DNA of 40,949 nt, from assembly GCA_949289995.1 (NCBI GenBank), contig CASEQE010000028.1, positions 1-40,949 of the forward strand, in the 5' to 3' direction. The stretch is from an uncultured Peptococcaceae bacterium. GTDB taxonomy: Bacteria; Bacillota; Dehalobacteriia; UBA4068. This document shows positions 8,287-19,539 of the stretch, in pieces. Position 1 is the stretch's first letter. Each line of letters starts with the position of its first letter. Position numbers and translations under genes: made by a program. The notes under the pieces are model-generated. The model searched no databases. It had not been told where the DNA came from and saw nothing but the letters and a program-made list of their open reading frames with translations.

Positions 8287-10263
8287 TTATATGCCGTCAC
8301 GCAAAAAACGTTTCTTAATTTCTGCAAAAGTCAGTTTGATAATCAAGGGACGTCCATGGGGGCAGGTAAAAGGCTGCTCACATTGATCCAATTCCCGAAA
8401 TAAAACGGCTATATCCTCAAGATTCAGCCGTCTGTTGGCTTTAATCGCCTGTTTGCAGGCAGCTTGAAACAATTGTTCTTTCCGAAACAAGGATATACCA
8501 TCGCTTCCTGCCGCCAGTTGTTCCAAAAAGGAACGCAACAAAAAACAAGGATCGCTGCCATCATACCAAAACGGCACGCCGCGCACGACAAAACTATTAT
8601 CGCCAAAATGCTCAACAATAAAACCAATTTCCCGGATAGTCAAAATATTATCTATAAGAATAGTCGCTTCCGTAGCGGTTAGATCAACCATCAAAGGCGT
8701 GACAAGCTGCTCGCTGGCTTCCGTTTGTTTGGCGGCGGCACGGAGAATTTTTTCATAAAGAATACGTTCCGCCGCCGCATGCTGATCAATAAAATAAACG
8801 CCATCCTCTCCTTCGGCGATAATAAAAGAGTTTGCAGCTTGACCGATAGGCCTTAATGCGCTGAAACACAAAGACGGCCCACGGTGCGTCGTCTCAGTCG
8901 CTTGTATATCGGCAGGCAAATGATCTTGGGGCTGTATGCTATCGGCTGAGGCTGGTTCTGGATCAACCAGAATCGCTTCCGTTTCCGGCTGATTCTGTTG
9001 CCGAACCGCCGTTTGTTCCAACGCTACAGAGTCTGCTTCTCCATCGTCTGCTATTGGTACAGCGGGCGTTTGCTGCCAGGAAGGCGAAGACGGCGTGGGC
9101 TTATATAATGCGGAATATAAACTACCGTTAGAATAGGCATGGGCTTCCATAAACGGCAAAGCGCGCCGGGTATTTTTTTGTTTGAGCCGAAACCCTTCGT
9201 CTTCGTTTTCTGTAGAACTGGCGGAACTTTGAAGCGGCCGGTTGATCGTACCCAAACGGGGAACCAATAATTCTTTGCGTTGAAAAGCATCGCGAATGGC
9301 AGCCGTTAATTCACGACGAATAAGCGAGACATCCTTAAATTTGATTTCTAATTTTGCTGGGTGAACATTAACATCGATCGTATACGGATCCACTTCGAGG
9401 AATAGGAAGGTAACTGGATAACGATGCTGCGGCAACAACGTATCATAGGCCTCGTCTACCGTCTTACTCAACTCTCTACTACGCACCAATCTACCGTTAA
9501 CAAAAAAGTTGTATTCCTGGCGATTGGCCCGGGTCATGGCAGGCAGGGATGTCAAACCGCGTATCCATAACGGAGACATACGCTCTACGCGGATGAGATG
9601 ATTCGCCGTCTCTCTACCGTACGCGCCCATAACCGCCGCCTCCATATCTCCGGAGCCGGAAGTAGCAAAAATCTTTTTTGTACCATGGCGCAAAGAAAAG
9701 GAAATATCTGGTCGGCTAATCGCCATTTTGGCCAATAAATCGCTAATAGCGGCAAATTCGCCTCGCGGATTGCGCAAAAATTTTTTTCTTACCGGCGTAT
9801 TATAAAACAGCCTATCGACAATAGCCACGGTTCCGTCTTTGGCGGCGGCAGGCTCGGGAATGGTTGCCTTTCCGTCGCGTACCGTCATCATATAGCCGGT
9901 TTCCGCTTCTCTTTGTTTGGATATTAACGTAAAATAACTAACCGAGGCGATAGACGGTAGGGCCTCGCCTCGAAATCCCAAACTATGCAATGCAGATAAA
10001 TCCGCCGCCGAACGAATTTTGCTGGTAGCGTGCCGCATAATGGCCAAACGCATATCCGCCGGACTCATCCCAATGCCATTATCCGACACTTGCACTTTTT
10101 GACATTCCTGGTCAAACACACGTACGTCAATAATGCTAGCTTGGGCGTCTATGGCATTTTCTACCAGCTCTTTTACCACAGAAGCAGGCCTTTCCACCAC
10201 TTCGCCGGCGGCGATTTGGTTGGCGGTATGGGAATCTAAAATATGAATACGATTATTGTTCAT
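8287..10263 (-). CDS. mutL: DNA mismatch repair protein MutL
   Basis: The 658 residues include an N-terminal GHKL ATPase (ELVENAIDA at 32-40 and DNGIGM) and a transducer domain. A low-conservation linker of about 120 residues follows. The C-terminal domain carries the endonuclease signature DQHA-x2-E-x4-E starting at D493, and the zinc-site motif CPHGRP at about 634. MutL of this kind nicks DNA, so the organism probably does not need MutH. MutS recruits it to mismatches. It overlaps the mutS 3' end by 11 bases, which indicates translational coupling and would compensate for its weak own ribosome binding site. Confidence 0.96.
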   Translation of the reverse strand: MNNNRIHILDSHTANQIAAGEVVERPASVVKELVENAIDAQASIIDVRVFDQECQKVQVSDNGIGMSPADMRLAIMRHATSKIRSAADLSALHSLGFRGEALPSIASVSYFTLISKQREAETGYMMTVRDGKATIPEPAAAKDGTVAIVDRLFYNTPVRKKFLRNPRGEFAAISDLLAKMAISRPDISFSLRHGTKKIFATSGSGDMEAAVMGAYGRETANHLIRVERMSPLWIRGLTSLPAMTRANRQEYNFFVNGRLVRSRELSKTVDEAYDTLLPQHRYPVTFLFLEVDPYTIDVNVHPAKLEIKFKDVSLIRRELTAAIRDAFQRKELLVPRLGTINRPLQSSASSTENEDEGFRLKQKNTRRALPFMEAHAYSNGSLYSALYKPTPSSPSWQQTPAVPIADDGEADSVALEQTAVRQQNQPETEAILVDPEPASADSIQPQDHLPADIQATETTHRGPSLCFSALRPIGQAANSFIIAEGEDGVYFIDQHAAAERILYEKILRAAAKQTEASEQLVTPLMVDLTATEATILIDNILTIREIGFIVEHFGDNSFVVRGVPFWYDGSDPCFLLRSFLEQLAAGSDGISLFRKEQLFQAACKQAIKANRRLNLEDIAVLFRELDQCEQPFTCPHGRPLIIKLTFAEIKKRFLRDGI

Positions 10264-12877
10264 CTACATACTCTTTCTTCCATTGGCTAAGTAAAGTTAA
10301 CGCGGCCAAGGGGGTAAGCCCGTCCAAGTCCAGTTTAGCCAATTCTTCGATAATTGCCGGGGTTTCCGCCTGTTGTTCTCCTAAAAGAATATCGGCAAAA
10401 GTTAATTGCTCCCCTTTTTTTAGCTTATTTTCTATATGTTTTTCCGCTTGCAGGGCGGCTAGCACTTCTTTAGCCCTTTTAATAACCGGCCCGGGTAAAC
10501 CGGCCAATTTTGCCACTTGGATACCATAGCTCCGATCGACGCCGCCGGGAACGATTTTGCGCAAAAAGATAATTTTCCCATTTCTCTCATGAGCTGAGAC
10601 GGAATAATTATGAATTTCCGGAAAATTATCCGCCAGAGTGGTTAATTCATGATAATGGGTGGCAAATAACGTTTTGGGGCGGCACGGGCCTGAACATAAA
10701 TATTCTGCTACCGCCCAAGCAATGCTCATCCCATCAAAAGTAGAAGTTCCTCGGCCAATTTCATCCAATAGAATTAAACTATTATCCGTGGCATTACGTA
10801 GGATATTGGACGTTTCATTCATTTCTACCATAAACGTGCTTTGTCCGGCCGCCAAATCATCCGCCGCCCCGACGCGGGTAAAAATCCGGTCAATATAACC
10901 GATTACAGCCTGTTTAGCCGGCACAAAACTGCCCATTCTGGCCATTAAAACGATTAAGGCTACTTGGCGCATATATGTGCTTTTTCCCGCCATATTAGGG
11001 CCGGTAATCAACATCATCTGCTTGCTATCATCCAAATCCGTATTATTATCAATATAATTTTCTCTACCGATAATTTTTTCAATTACCGGATGACGTCCTT
11101 CGCAAATTTGCAATGTTTTTTGATCATTCACTTGCGGTTTACAATAGTCGTTAGCAATTGCCACAGCTGCCAAAGATTGCAAGGCATCCAAATGAGCTAT
11201 GACATCCGCAGCATGACGAATACGATTGCTAGCGGCTGCAATTTGATCGCGAATTTCGCAAAACAATTGATATTCCAATGACGCTAATTTATCTCCGGCG
11301 CGCAACATTTTATCTTCCATTTCTTTTAGCTCGGAGGTAATAAAACGTTCGCCGTTAACCAAAGTCTGTTTGCGCGTATAATGTGCAGGTACGTCTGCCA
11401 AACGGCCTTTGCTTATTTCGATATAATAGCCAAATACTTTGTTATAGCCAATTTTTAACGTGCGGATGCCAGTACGTTCCCTCTCGCGAATTTCAAAATC
11501 CAGTAGCCAATTTTTGGCTCCGTTGGTAATCTCACGTAGTTGATCCACTTCTTGGTTATAACCTTCTTTAATAACGCCGCTGTCTTTAGCGGAAACAGGC
11601 GGGTCATCGGCAATAGATTTTTCTAACAATTGACAAACGTCTTCTAGCAGATCCAAATGATCAAACAAAATCATGAAAAAGGGACTTTGTAAGCGGTTAA
11701 TAAAGGCAAAAACGCCCGGTAACAAATAAAGCGAATTGCGTAATGCAATTAAATCTCTGGGAGAAGCGCTACCATAGCAAATTCGGCCGACGATTCGTTC
11801 CAAGTCGTAAATATTATTTAGTTGTTTGCGCAAATCGTCAAGGACAACCGGTTGACGCACCAATTCCTCTACGCCGTCTAATCGACGGCGAATTAATTCG
11901 GTCTTTAATAAGGGGTTTTCCAGCCAATCTTTTAATAAGCGACCGCCCATTGGCGTCAGGGTATCGTCCAATACCCATAATAAAGAACCGTGTCGCTGGT
12001 TGCTACGCATGGTTGCCGTAAGTTCCAAATTACGGCGGGCAGTCTGATCCAACACCATATGCTCGCCGATGGTAAACACGTTGATTTGATCGATATACTG
12101 TAAAGACTTTTTTTGCGTTTGCGCCAAAAAATCTAAGATGGTAGCAGCTGCTTTAACCGCCAGAGGTTTATCGTTTAATCCCAAACCTTCCAAAGAAGCT
12201 ACGTTGAATTGTAACCGAACCAATTCTTCTGCGTTATTTTTTATATAAGTATCGTCATAAGCCCGGCTAATGGTCCCTACGCCGTTGCCGCGCATACGAA
12301 TCTGAAAAAACTCTTCATCATAAATATTCTGCGGCAAGATCAATTCTGCTGGATTGATACGATTTAACTCATCGGCCAACGTATCCCAAAGGTATTCTCC
12401 CCGCAATTCGCTTACGGCAAATTCTCCGGTGGATATGTCCGTATACGCCAAGCCAAAAGCGTCTTTATTGCGATTTTCCTCCCGCCAACAGGCTGCCAGA
12501 TAATTATGCTTTTTCTTTTCCAGCATATTATCTTCCATAATCGTGCCAGGAGTTATGACGCGAATCACTTCACGTTTTACCAAACCTTTTGCCAATTTGG
12601 GATCTTCCATTTGTTCACAAATGGCGACCTTATATCCCTTTTCAATCAAACGCGCCAAATAGTTGTCCACAGAATGATACGGAACGCCGCACATAGGCAT
12701 TCGCGTGCCATTTCCGCTATCTCTTGCAGTTAAAACAATATTTAATTCCCGGCTGGCACAAATCGCATCCTCGCCAAACATTTCGTAAAAATCGCCCATG
12801 CGGAAAAAAAGCAAACAATCGGCATATTGTTCTTTGGCCGCTTGATATTGGCGCATCATCGGTGTTACAATAGTCAC
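10253..12877 (-). CDS. mutS: DNA mismatch repair protein MutS
   Basis: The 874 residues have the full MutS layout. The mismatch-binding motif near the N-terminus is FFRMGDFYEMF, with the Phe-x-Glu wedge. The connector, lever and clamp domains follow, then the ATPase with Walker A GPNMAGKST (626-634) and the LLDEIGRGTSTFDG Walker B/signature region. The start is GTG (MTIVTPMMRQY by homology), with only a weak ribosome binding site (AGGACGGG). It lies 57 bases after minC and is followed by mutL in the usual order. Confidence 0.96.
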   Translation of the reverse strand: MTIVTPMMRQYQAAKEQYADCLLFFRMGDFYEMFGEDAICASRELNIVLTARDSGNGTRMPMCGVPYHSVDNYLARLIEKGYKVAICEQMEDPKLAKGLVKREVIRVITPGTIMEDNMLEKKKHNYLAACWREENRNKDAFGLAYTDISTGEFAVSELRGEYLWDTLADELNRINPAELILPQNIYDEEFFQIRMRGNGVGTISRAYDDTYIKNNAEELVRLQFNVASLEGLGLNDKPLAVKAAATILDFLAQTQKKSLQYIDQINVFTIGEHMVLDQTARRNLELTATMRSNQRHGSLLWVLDDTLTPMGGRLLKDWLENPLLKTELIRRRLDGVEELVRQPVVLDDLRKQLNNIYDLERIVGRICYGSASPRDLIALRNSLYLLPGVFAFINRLQSPFFMILFDHLDLLEDVCQLLEKSIADDPPVSAKDSGVIKEGYNQEVDQLREITNGAKNWLLDFEIRERERTGIRTLKIGYNKVFGYYIEISKGRLADVPAHYTRKQTLVNGERFITSELKEMEDKMLRAGDKLASLEYQLFCEIRDQIAAASNRIRHAADVIAHLDALQSLAAVAIANDYCKPQVNDQKTLQICEGRHPVIEKIIGRENYIDNNTDLDDSKQMMLITGPNMAGKSTYMRQVALIVLMARMGSFVPAKQAVIGYIDRIFTRVGAADDLAAGQSTFMVEMNETSNILRNATDNSLILLDEIGRGTSTFDGMSIAWAVAEYLCSGPCRPKTLFATHYHELTTLADNFPEIHNYSVSAHERNGKIIFLRKIVPGGVDRSYGIQVAKLAGLPGPVIKRAKEVLAALQAEKHIENKLKKGEQLTFADILLGEQQAETPAIIEELAKLDLDGLTPLAALTLLSQWKKEYVDEQ

Positions 12878-12934
12878 TAGATTCCCGTCCTATTTTTAAA
12901 CTTGTATTTGCAGCTAACAGAAACAATTTCCATC

Positions 12935-13579
12935 TTAGGCAATTTGTCCGTTTTTGAACAACGGCGGATTATAATCGGTTAAAATAATGCCGCCGTCTTT
13001 GATCATCGCCGCTTTCAATGGACTGGAGGCAATCTCTGCCGGTACGGTGGCGACCAAATCGGCGATACGAATTTGTTGTGCCGCCATTCCATAGGCTACG
13101 ATAAAACAATTGCGGTCTCCTTCCGCCCCAGCATGCAAAACGCCGCGGCAAATGCCCATAACCACAATGTTTCCAGAAGCAAGAATTTCTCCCCCAGCGT
13201 TAATATCGCCCATGATAATCGCATTGCCGCGAACGGATATCTTTTGTCCGCCACGGACGCTGCGGGTAATCAACACGCTGTCCCCACCATTTGCTTGATA
13301 AACCACTTCTTGCTTTTCTTCTATAGGTATAATATGCGGCGTGGGTTGTCCCTTAATTAAGCGGTGTTTATCTAAAATTTGTTCAATAATTTGCAATTGT
13401 TCGGCCGAAAAAACGGATGGATTACCAATTACATACTCCGCATTGCTAAAAAAATCACCGCTTCGCATTAATTTATCTTCCAAAAGGAAACACACTTCTT
13501 TAAAAGTACTATCAGTGATATCAAAAGTAAAAATCAAACCGTTTTTACTACCCTTAATTTGTACCACATTTTTACTCAT
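12935..13579 (-). CDS. minC: Septum site-determining protein MinC
   Basis: The 214 residues have a poorly conserved N-terminal domain and a typical C-terminal right-handed beta-helix (RSVRGGQKISVRGNAIIMGD, then GGEILASGNIVVMGICRG). MinC blocks FtsZ assembly near the poles and is carried to the membrane by MinD. No minD or minE accompanies it in this window, so it is split from its usual partners and sits at the head of the mutS-mutL-miaA-hfq row. Ribosome binding site GGAGG lies 7 bases before the ATG. The gene diverges from the TtcA-like gene. Confidence 0.93.
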   Translation of the reverse strand: MSKNVVQIKGSKNGLIFTFDITDSTFKEVCFLLEDKLMRSGDFFSNAEYVIGNPSVFSAEQLQIIEQILDKHRLIKGQPTPHIIPIEEKQEVVYQANGGDSVLITRSVRGGQKISVRGNAIIMGDINAGGEILASGNIVVMGICRGVLHAGAEGDRNCFIVAYGMAAQQIRIADLVATVPAEIASSPLKAAMIKDGGIILTDYNPPLFKNGQIA

Positions 13580-13610
13580 AGCCTGGCCTCCAAAAACATA
13601 TCTCCAAATG

Positions 13611-13639
13611 GTGACACTATTTTACTATAACGTTATTTT
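13611..13639 (+). promoter_or_regulatory. Candidate promoter of the ttcA-like/DUF523 pair
   Basis: GTGACA (13611-13616) and TATTTT (13634-13639) are 17 bases apart, about 48 bases before the ATG. The match to the vegetative sigma consensus is fair. Confidence 0.45.
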
Positions 13640-13686
13640 TTTCGCCAAAATGGATAAAAATTCCTGCTAAATGAAAGGAATAACCA

Positions 13687-14433
13687 ATGAGACACGGTTT
13701 CGATGAAATATTCAAACGTATGAAAAAAGCTATCACCAAACATAACATGCTTGCCGATGACGCCCCGTTGATGGTAGGATTATCCGGGGGAAAGGATAGC
13801 CTAACCTTGCTATATGCCTTACAGCGTTTTCTAAGAATCTCAAAATACAAATATCCATTGGCCGCTGGTCACATTTCCCTGGGATTTCCCGGCGACGATA
13901 TTCGTTCCATGCAGCGTTTTTGCCAGGACTTAGGCGTACCTTTTTATTGGGAACAGACACAAATCGGCCAATTGATTTTTGATGTTCGACAAGAAAGCAA
14001 TCCCTGCTCTTTATGTGCAAAAATGCGGCGGGGGGCTTTGAATACTTTGGCGAAAAACAACGGTTTTTCAAAAATCGCCTTAGCCCATCATCAAGATGAC
14101 GTGGTGGAAACGTTATTGCTAAATTGTTTTTTTGAAGGACGTTTGGCCTCTTTTAACCCCGTCACTTACCTAGATCGTATGGATTTAACGGTCATTCGTC
14201 CTTTTATCTATGTTCCAGAAGAACAAATCCGCTACTTTGCCCAAAAAAATAATTTACCGGTTAGCGCTAGCAATTGTCCACAAAACTGTCAAGGCAAAAG
14301 ACAGGAAATGAAGGATATCCTCGCCCATTTAGAAATTTTGGCTCCAATGGGCAAAGATCGAGTTTGCGGCGCTTTAGATCGACAATATGGCCGCAAATGG
14401 GACGGTAGAAGCGAAAAAGGAGGAAAAATATGA
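13687..14433 (+). CDS. TtcA-family tRNA sulfurtransferase (PP-loop ATPase)
   Basis: The 248-residue protein has the PP-loop SGGKDS at 33-38 and a CxxC pair (C107, C110). A further CPQNC pair lies near the C-terminus, the pattern of TtcA-type enzymes that hold a 4Fe-4S cluster. TtcA adds sulfur to C32 of tRNA. Bacillota homologues are shorter than the 311-residue E. coli enzyme and may act on another position, so the exact product is inferred. Ribosome binding site AAAGGA lies 7 bases before the ATG. The stop overlaps the start of the DUF523 gene, so both are co-translated. Confidence 0.85.
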   Translation: MRHGFDEIFKRMKKAITKHNMLADDAPLMVGLSGGKDSLTLLYALQRFLRISKYKYPLAAGHISLGFPGDDIRSMQRFCQDLGVPFYWEQTQIGQLIFDVRQESNPCSLCAKMRRGALNTLAKNNGFSKIALAHHQDDVVETLLLNCFFEGRLASFNPVTYLDRMDLTVIRPFIYVPEEQIRYFAQKNNLPVSASNCPQNCQGKRQEMKDILAHLEILAPMGKDRVCGALDRQYGRKWDGRSEKGGKI

Positions 14434-14888
14434 TTCTGGTCAGCGCTTGCTTATTGGGAGAAAAATGTAAATATAATGGAGAAAACAATTATAATCCACA
14501 GCTAATTCGCTATTTGCATGGCCGCGGCTATATTGGGGCATGCCCGGAAACTTTGGGCGGTTTAACCGCGCCACGTCAACCAGCAGAGTTGCAAGGCGGA
14601 GATGGGGAAGACTTTTGGGCTGGCAAAGCTACCGTTATGGATCAAGACGGATGTGATTTAAGCACAGAATTTGCAGCAGGCGCAGCAATGGTTTTACAAA
14701 TATGCCGCGATCATCAAATCCAATTGGCAATTTTAAAGGAGTCCAGTCCTAGTTGCGGCAGTAGTTGTATCTATGATGGAACTTTTAGCCATAAACGTAT
14801 ACCCGGCTGCGGCGTATGCGCCGCTTTACTCAAACAAAACGGTATACGTATTATTTCGGAAAAAGAAATACCGGATCCGGAAGAATAA
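14430..14888 (+). CDS. DUF523 family protein
   Basis: The 152 residues match DUF523. It opens MILVSACLLGEKCKYNG, then has ACPETLGGLTAPRQP, and a conserved ESSPSCGSS loop. The several conserved cysteines (SACLLGEKC, ACPE, SPSCGSSC, GCGVC) suggest metal or sulfur chemistry. No reaction is established for the family. It overlaps the TtcA-like gene by 4 bases (ATGA) and has its own GGAGG site within that gene, so a role near tRNA thiolation or cysteine/sulfur handling is a reasonable guess only. Confidence 0.88.
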   Translation: MILVSACLLGEKCKYNGENNYNPQLIRYLHGRGYIGACPETLGGLTAPRQPAELQGGDGEDFWAGKATVMDQDGCDLSTEFAAGAAMVLQICRDHQIQLAILKESSPSCGSSCIYDGTFSHKRIPGCGVCAALLKQNGIRIISEKEIPDPEE

Positions 14889-14988
14889 ATTTCGTTAGCA
14901 TGAGCTTAGGCGTTTATCGTAGCTTACTTACGATTTATATGGAACGGTTGTTATCCTAGGCTGCAGCATGCCTTTAGCTAATAGATTT

Positions 14989-15041
14989 ATGCCGTTTTAT
15001 CTATATCTCTATCAGTGAGAAACAGATAAACCGGCATTTTT
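14989..15041 (+). terminator. Intrinsic terminator after the DUF523 gene
   Basis: A 14-bp stem with one mismatch (14989-15002 with 15024-15037) has a loop of about 21 bases and is followed by TTTT. It ends the plus-strand pair just before the convergent tgt 3' end. The rest of 14889-15057 shows nothing else. Confidence 0.7.
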
Positions 15042-15057
15042 CCATATAGCATAGGCA

Positions 15058-16430
<1,373 letters not shown>

Positions 16431-16437
16431 AAACGTA

Positions 16438-16466
16438 TTATACCAGTATTTTCAGGCTTGAGCAAT
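16438..16466 (-). promoter_or_regulatory. Promoter of tgt
   Basis: Minus-strand TTGCTC (16461-16466), 17-base spacer and TATAAT (16438-16443) form a strong vegetative promoter well upstream of tgt. Confidence 0.75.
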
Positions 16467-16530
16467 GTTAGACGAACAAATTTCCCCTAACGCATAACGC
16501 CGCCCCGGCTTGCGTTTTGAAACGGAAAAC

Positions 16531-16565
16531 AAAGCAGGGGCATAGACGGTTCTATCCCCTGCTTT
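16531..16565 (-). terminator. Intrinsic terminator after the P-type ATPase gene
   Basis: The stem AAAGCAGGGG / CCCCTGCTTT (16531-16540 with 16556-16565) is extended by ATAGA/TCTAT around a short loop. On the minus strand it is followed by GTTTTCCGTTT. It separates the ATPase gene from the tgt promoter. Confidence 0.75.
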
Positions 16566-16643
16566 CTAACAGCTTCAAAGGCTTGCGTAGCGTTTCCGTT
16601 TGCCCTTTGGCGCAGGTCGCGACAACAAGAGGAGGCCAGAAAC

Positions 16644-19313
16644 TTAGGCGGCCAACTTCGCTTTAGCGCTATGCCGCTTGATTAATTTGGCAATTTCTAC
16701 CTGAATCACGGAGCATACAGCCAGGGCTAAAACGATAATCCATTGGCTGCCGTTTAGCATGGTAACTTTAAACGCGCTTTGTAAGGCAGGAATAAAGAGA
16801 ATACAAGCCATGAGCAAAGCAGATACGGCAAAAGAAACAAACAGCCAAGGATTGATGCCTTCCGCACGAATCCAAATCGGCTCGGTATTGGAGCGTTGAT
16901 TAAACGCCCGCAACATCTGGGAAAAAGCCAAAACGCAAAAAGCCATGGTTTGCCCAACGGAGTGATTTTCCATAGAAGATCCTAACCAATAAGCCACCGT
17001 GGTTAACAATGCTACGAAAATCCCTTGGCTTGCCACGCGCCGGATTAAATCCCGTTCAAACAGCGTCCCAGATTTTACCGGGGGATGTTTCATAATATTT
17101 TTGCTTGCCGGATCTACCCCTAGGGCCAAGGCGGGAAGCGTGGCGGTGGCCAAGTTCACCCATAAGATATGCACGGCTAATAAAGGTGCGTCTTGATTAA
17201 AAACAGTGGCTATAAACAAGGTGAGAATCTCTGCTATATTGCCCACCAACAAAAACTGGATGACCTTTTGGATGTTACGATATACGCGGCGCCCTTCTTT
17301 AATGGCATAAGCAATCGTGGTAAAGCTATCGTCCAACAAAATCATATCTGAAGCATCTTTAGCCACATCCGTACCGGTTATCCCCATGGCTACGCCGATG
17401 TCCGCCGCTTTCAACGCGGGAGAATCGTTTACCCCATCCCCGGTCATAGCCGTCACTTCTCCGTTACGTTTTAACGATTGTATAATGCGTAATTTATCTG
17501 CTGGCGAAACGCGAGAAAACACGGTGGCGGTTTTTACCGCCTCATCCAATTCCTCATCGCTCATCCGATCCAATTCCTCTCCGGAAATAGCGATATTTCC
17601 CGTTTGATAAATGCCCAATTCCTTGGCAATTGCCATTGCCGTTACTTTATGATCGCCGGTAATCATAATCGTACGAATCCCCGCGGCATGGCAAGTGCGA
17701 ACGGACTCCGCTACTTCTGTACGAGGCGGATCAATCATACCGGTAATGCCGATAAAGGTTAAGTCAAACTCGATATTCTCTTCATCTTCCGTCGGCACCG
17801 TTTGCAATTTGCGCATGGAAAAGCCCAAAACTCGCAAGGCGTTTTCTGACATTTGCATGCTCAAGGCTAAAATATGGTCTATATCCTGTTCGGTAATTGG
17901 CCTTACGCCATGCGCCGTCAAAATGTGCGTGCACAAAGGTAGCATTTCATCTACCGCGCCCTTGGTATAGGCAATATTTTGGCCATCTAAACAATGTACG
18001 GTGGTCATGCGTTTCCGGTCGGAATCAAAAGGTTGTTCAAATAAACGCGGATAGGCATCCTCTAAGTTTTCGTGATCAATTCCAAATGCCTGGGCCATAT
18101 AAATCAGCGCCCCTTCCGTTGGATCGCCGATAATATTTCCCGGATTATCCGGATCTAAACTGGCATCATTGCACAAAGCGGCCGCATATACCAATTCTTT
18201 ATATACCACCGGATGCCGCTCCGCCGCCTCTTGCACCGAAGTACTGGTTCCTGCTTCAAAGTCGCCGTTGACCGCAATATGGGTAACCGTCATTTTGTTC
18301 AGCGTCAACGTGCCTGTTTTATCACTACAAATTACCGTTGCACTCCCTAGTGTTTCCACAGCCGGCAATTTTCGTATTAAAGCGTTTTTTTTGGCCATAC
18401 GTTGCACGCCTAGGGCCATTACGATGGTGGCGGTAGCAGGCAATCCTTCAGGGATGATAGATATCGCCAAAGATATCGCTACCAAAAATTGAGGTATTAA
18501 CGGGCGGTCATAAATGGCGCCGATGGCGAAAATCAAAGCGCAGACGATTACGCCGATTATGGTAAGCGTCTTACCTACAGCATTTAATTTACGTTTTAGC
18601 GGCGTATCCAATTCATCTTGATTTTCCAACATGCCGGCTATATTGCCTACTTCGGTGTGCATGCCGGTTGCCACCGCCACGCCAATACCGCGGCCATAGG
18701 TAACGATGGAGGAAGCGTAGGCCATATTTGTACGATCTCCCAAGGGACAATCTTCCTGCAATATATCCTCCGCCTCTTTTTCCGTAGGTACGGATTCGCC
18801 GGTTAAAGACGCTTCCTGTATTTTCAAATTTGCGCTATCAATTAACCGCATGTCGGCGGGGATCATATCGCCATCGCTAAGGAAGACGATATCGCCAACA
18901 ACCAATTCGCTTGCCGGAATTATGCTTTCTTCTCCCTGGCGTAATACCCGGGCGGTAGGTGCGCTCATACTACGCAGCGCCTCCAGCGAAGATTGCGCCT
19001 TTTTTTCTTGGACAATACCAATCACCGCATTGAGTACGACGATCATGGCGATGACAACAGCCTCCGTCCATTCTTGTAAAAAGGCTGAAAACAAAGCGGC
19101 GCCAAGCAAAATTAATACCATGGGGTCGATAATCTGCTCTTTCAGCATAGCCAACATGGTTTTCGGCGGTTTTGCGCGCAGTTCATTTCTTCCATTTTGT
19201 TTTAGTCTTTCACTCGCCTCGGCATCGCTTAATCCTTCTTCAGAGGTGTGCAAGTTGGCATAGACCTCTGATATGGTCTGTGCATGCCAAGGCTTTGGTT
19301 TGTGATTATCCAT
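16644..19313 (-). CDS. P2-type cation-transporting ATPase (calcium ATPase-like)
   Basis: About 889 residues with the P2A/P2B layout: an N-terminal cation ATPase domain, the TGES actuator loop, the PEGLPA turn in TM4, the phosphorylation motif DKTGTLT with D331, [11 protein letters not shown], and ten membrane segments. GNIAE in TM5 keeps Asn and Glu. In TM6 the usual NLVTDxLPALALG reads [13 protein letters not shown], so the calcium-coordinating Asp is Ala724, while N720 and T723 remain. Ion choice is therefore uncertain (Ca2+, Mn2+ or another). The longer frame adds 28 hydrophobic residues but has no ribosome binding site. The chosen ATG has AAAGGAG 13 bases upstream. A leader with a terminator precedes it. 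Confidence 0.9.
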   Translation of the reverse strand: MDNHKPKPWHAQTISEVYANLHTSEEGLSDAEASERLKQNGRNELRAKPPKTMLAMLKEQIIDPMVLILLGAALFSAFLQEWTEAVVIAMIVVLNAVIGIVQEKKAQSSLEALRSMSAPTARVLRQGEESIIPASELVVGDIVFLSDGDMIPADMRLIDSANLKIQEASLTGESVPTEKEAEDILQEDCPLGDRTNMAYASSIVTYGRGIGVAVATGMHTEVGNIAGMLENQDELDTPLKRKLNAVGKTLTIIGVIVCALIFAIGAIYDRPLIPQFLVAISLAISIIPEGLPATATIVMALGVQRMAKKNALIRKLPAVETLGSATVICSDKTGTLTLNKMTVTHIAVNGDFEAGTSTSVQEAAERHPVVYKELVYAAALCNDASLDPDNPGNIIGDPTEGALIYMAQAFGIDHENLEDAYPRLFEQPFDSDRKRMTTVHCLDGQNIAYTKGAVDEMLPLCTHILTAHGVRPITEQDIDHILALSMQMSENALRVLGFSMRKLQTVPTEDEENIEFDLTFIGITGMIDPPRTEVAESVRTCHAAGIRTIMITGDHKVTAMAIAKELGIYQTGNIAISGEELDRMSDEELDEAVKTATVFSRVSPADKLRIIQSLKRNGEVTAMTGDGVNDSPALKAADIGVAMGITGTDVAKDASDMILLDDSFTTIAYAIKEGRRVYRNIQKVIQFLLVGNIAEILTLFIATVFNQDAPLLAVHILWVNLATATLPALALGVDPASKNIMKHPPVKSGTLFERDLIRRVASQGIFVALLTTVAYWLGSSMENHSVGQTMAFCVLAFSQMLRAFNQRSNTEPIWIRAEGINPWLFVSFAVSALLMACILFIPALQSAFKVTMLNGSQWIIVLALAVCSVIQVEIAKLIKRHSAKAKLAA

Positions 19314-19376
19314 TGTGGATATACCACTCCTTTCTAAAATGAATATTATATTCTGATCGTCGTTATACGATAACCA

Positions 19377-19429
19377 GCAAAAAATATAAAAAAGCATAGC
19401 CTGCTACTCAAAAGAGCACAGGTTATGCT
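19377..19429 (-). terminator. Attenuator-type terminator in the ATPase gene leader
   Basis: The minus-strand RNA forms an 11-bp stem with one mismatch (19419-19429 with 19393-19403). It is extended by GCTC/GAGT pairs around TTTT, then followed by TTTTTTATATTTTTT. It lies about 65 bases before the ATPase start and downstream of a consensus promoter, so it is placed to regulate read-through rather than end a gene. Confidence 0.8.
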
Positions 19430-19500
19430 AGGATAATTCTTAAATTAAAAACTAAAGGCATTCTACTTCGGGCGGCTTCGCTACAAGCACTATCGTCCAT
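19423..19500 (-). CDS. Putative 25-residue leader peptide of the P-type ATPase gene
   Basis: This 25-codon ORF begins MDDSACSEAARS and ends in a hydrophobic stretch (IILA). Its TAA stop lies inside the 5' arm of the attenuator hairpin, the geometry expected of a translation-controlled attenuator. It starts about 30 nt into the transcript. AAAGGA lies 15 bases before the ATG, further than usual, so translation is not certain. Acidic residues at 2-3 and 8 recall leader peptides whose translation responds to Mg2+ (MgtL), but this is analogy only. Confidence 0.45.
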   Translation of the reverse strand: MDDSACSEAARSRMPLVFNLRIILA

Positions 19501-19539
19501 GTAAGATCTGTTTTTCCTTTCTAAAAATAAATCCAGTTT

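Noticed and set aside
19433-19533. yybP-ykoY manganese riboswitch or M-box upstream of the P-type ATPase gene
   Set aside because: The conserved GGGGAGUAG and CAAGACC strands of yybP-ykoY and the long M-box core are not present. Only a possible AAAGG/CCTTT closing helix was seen.
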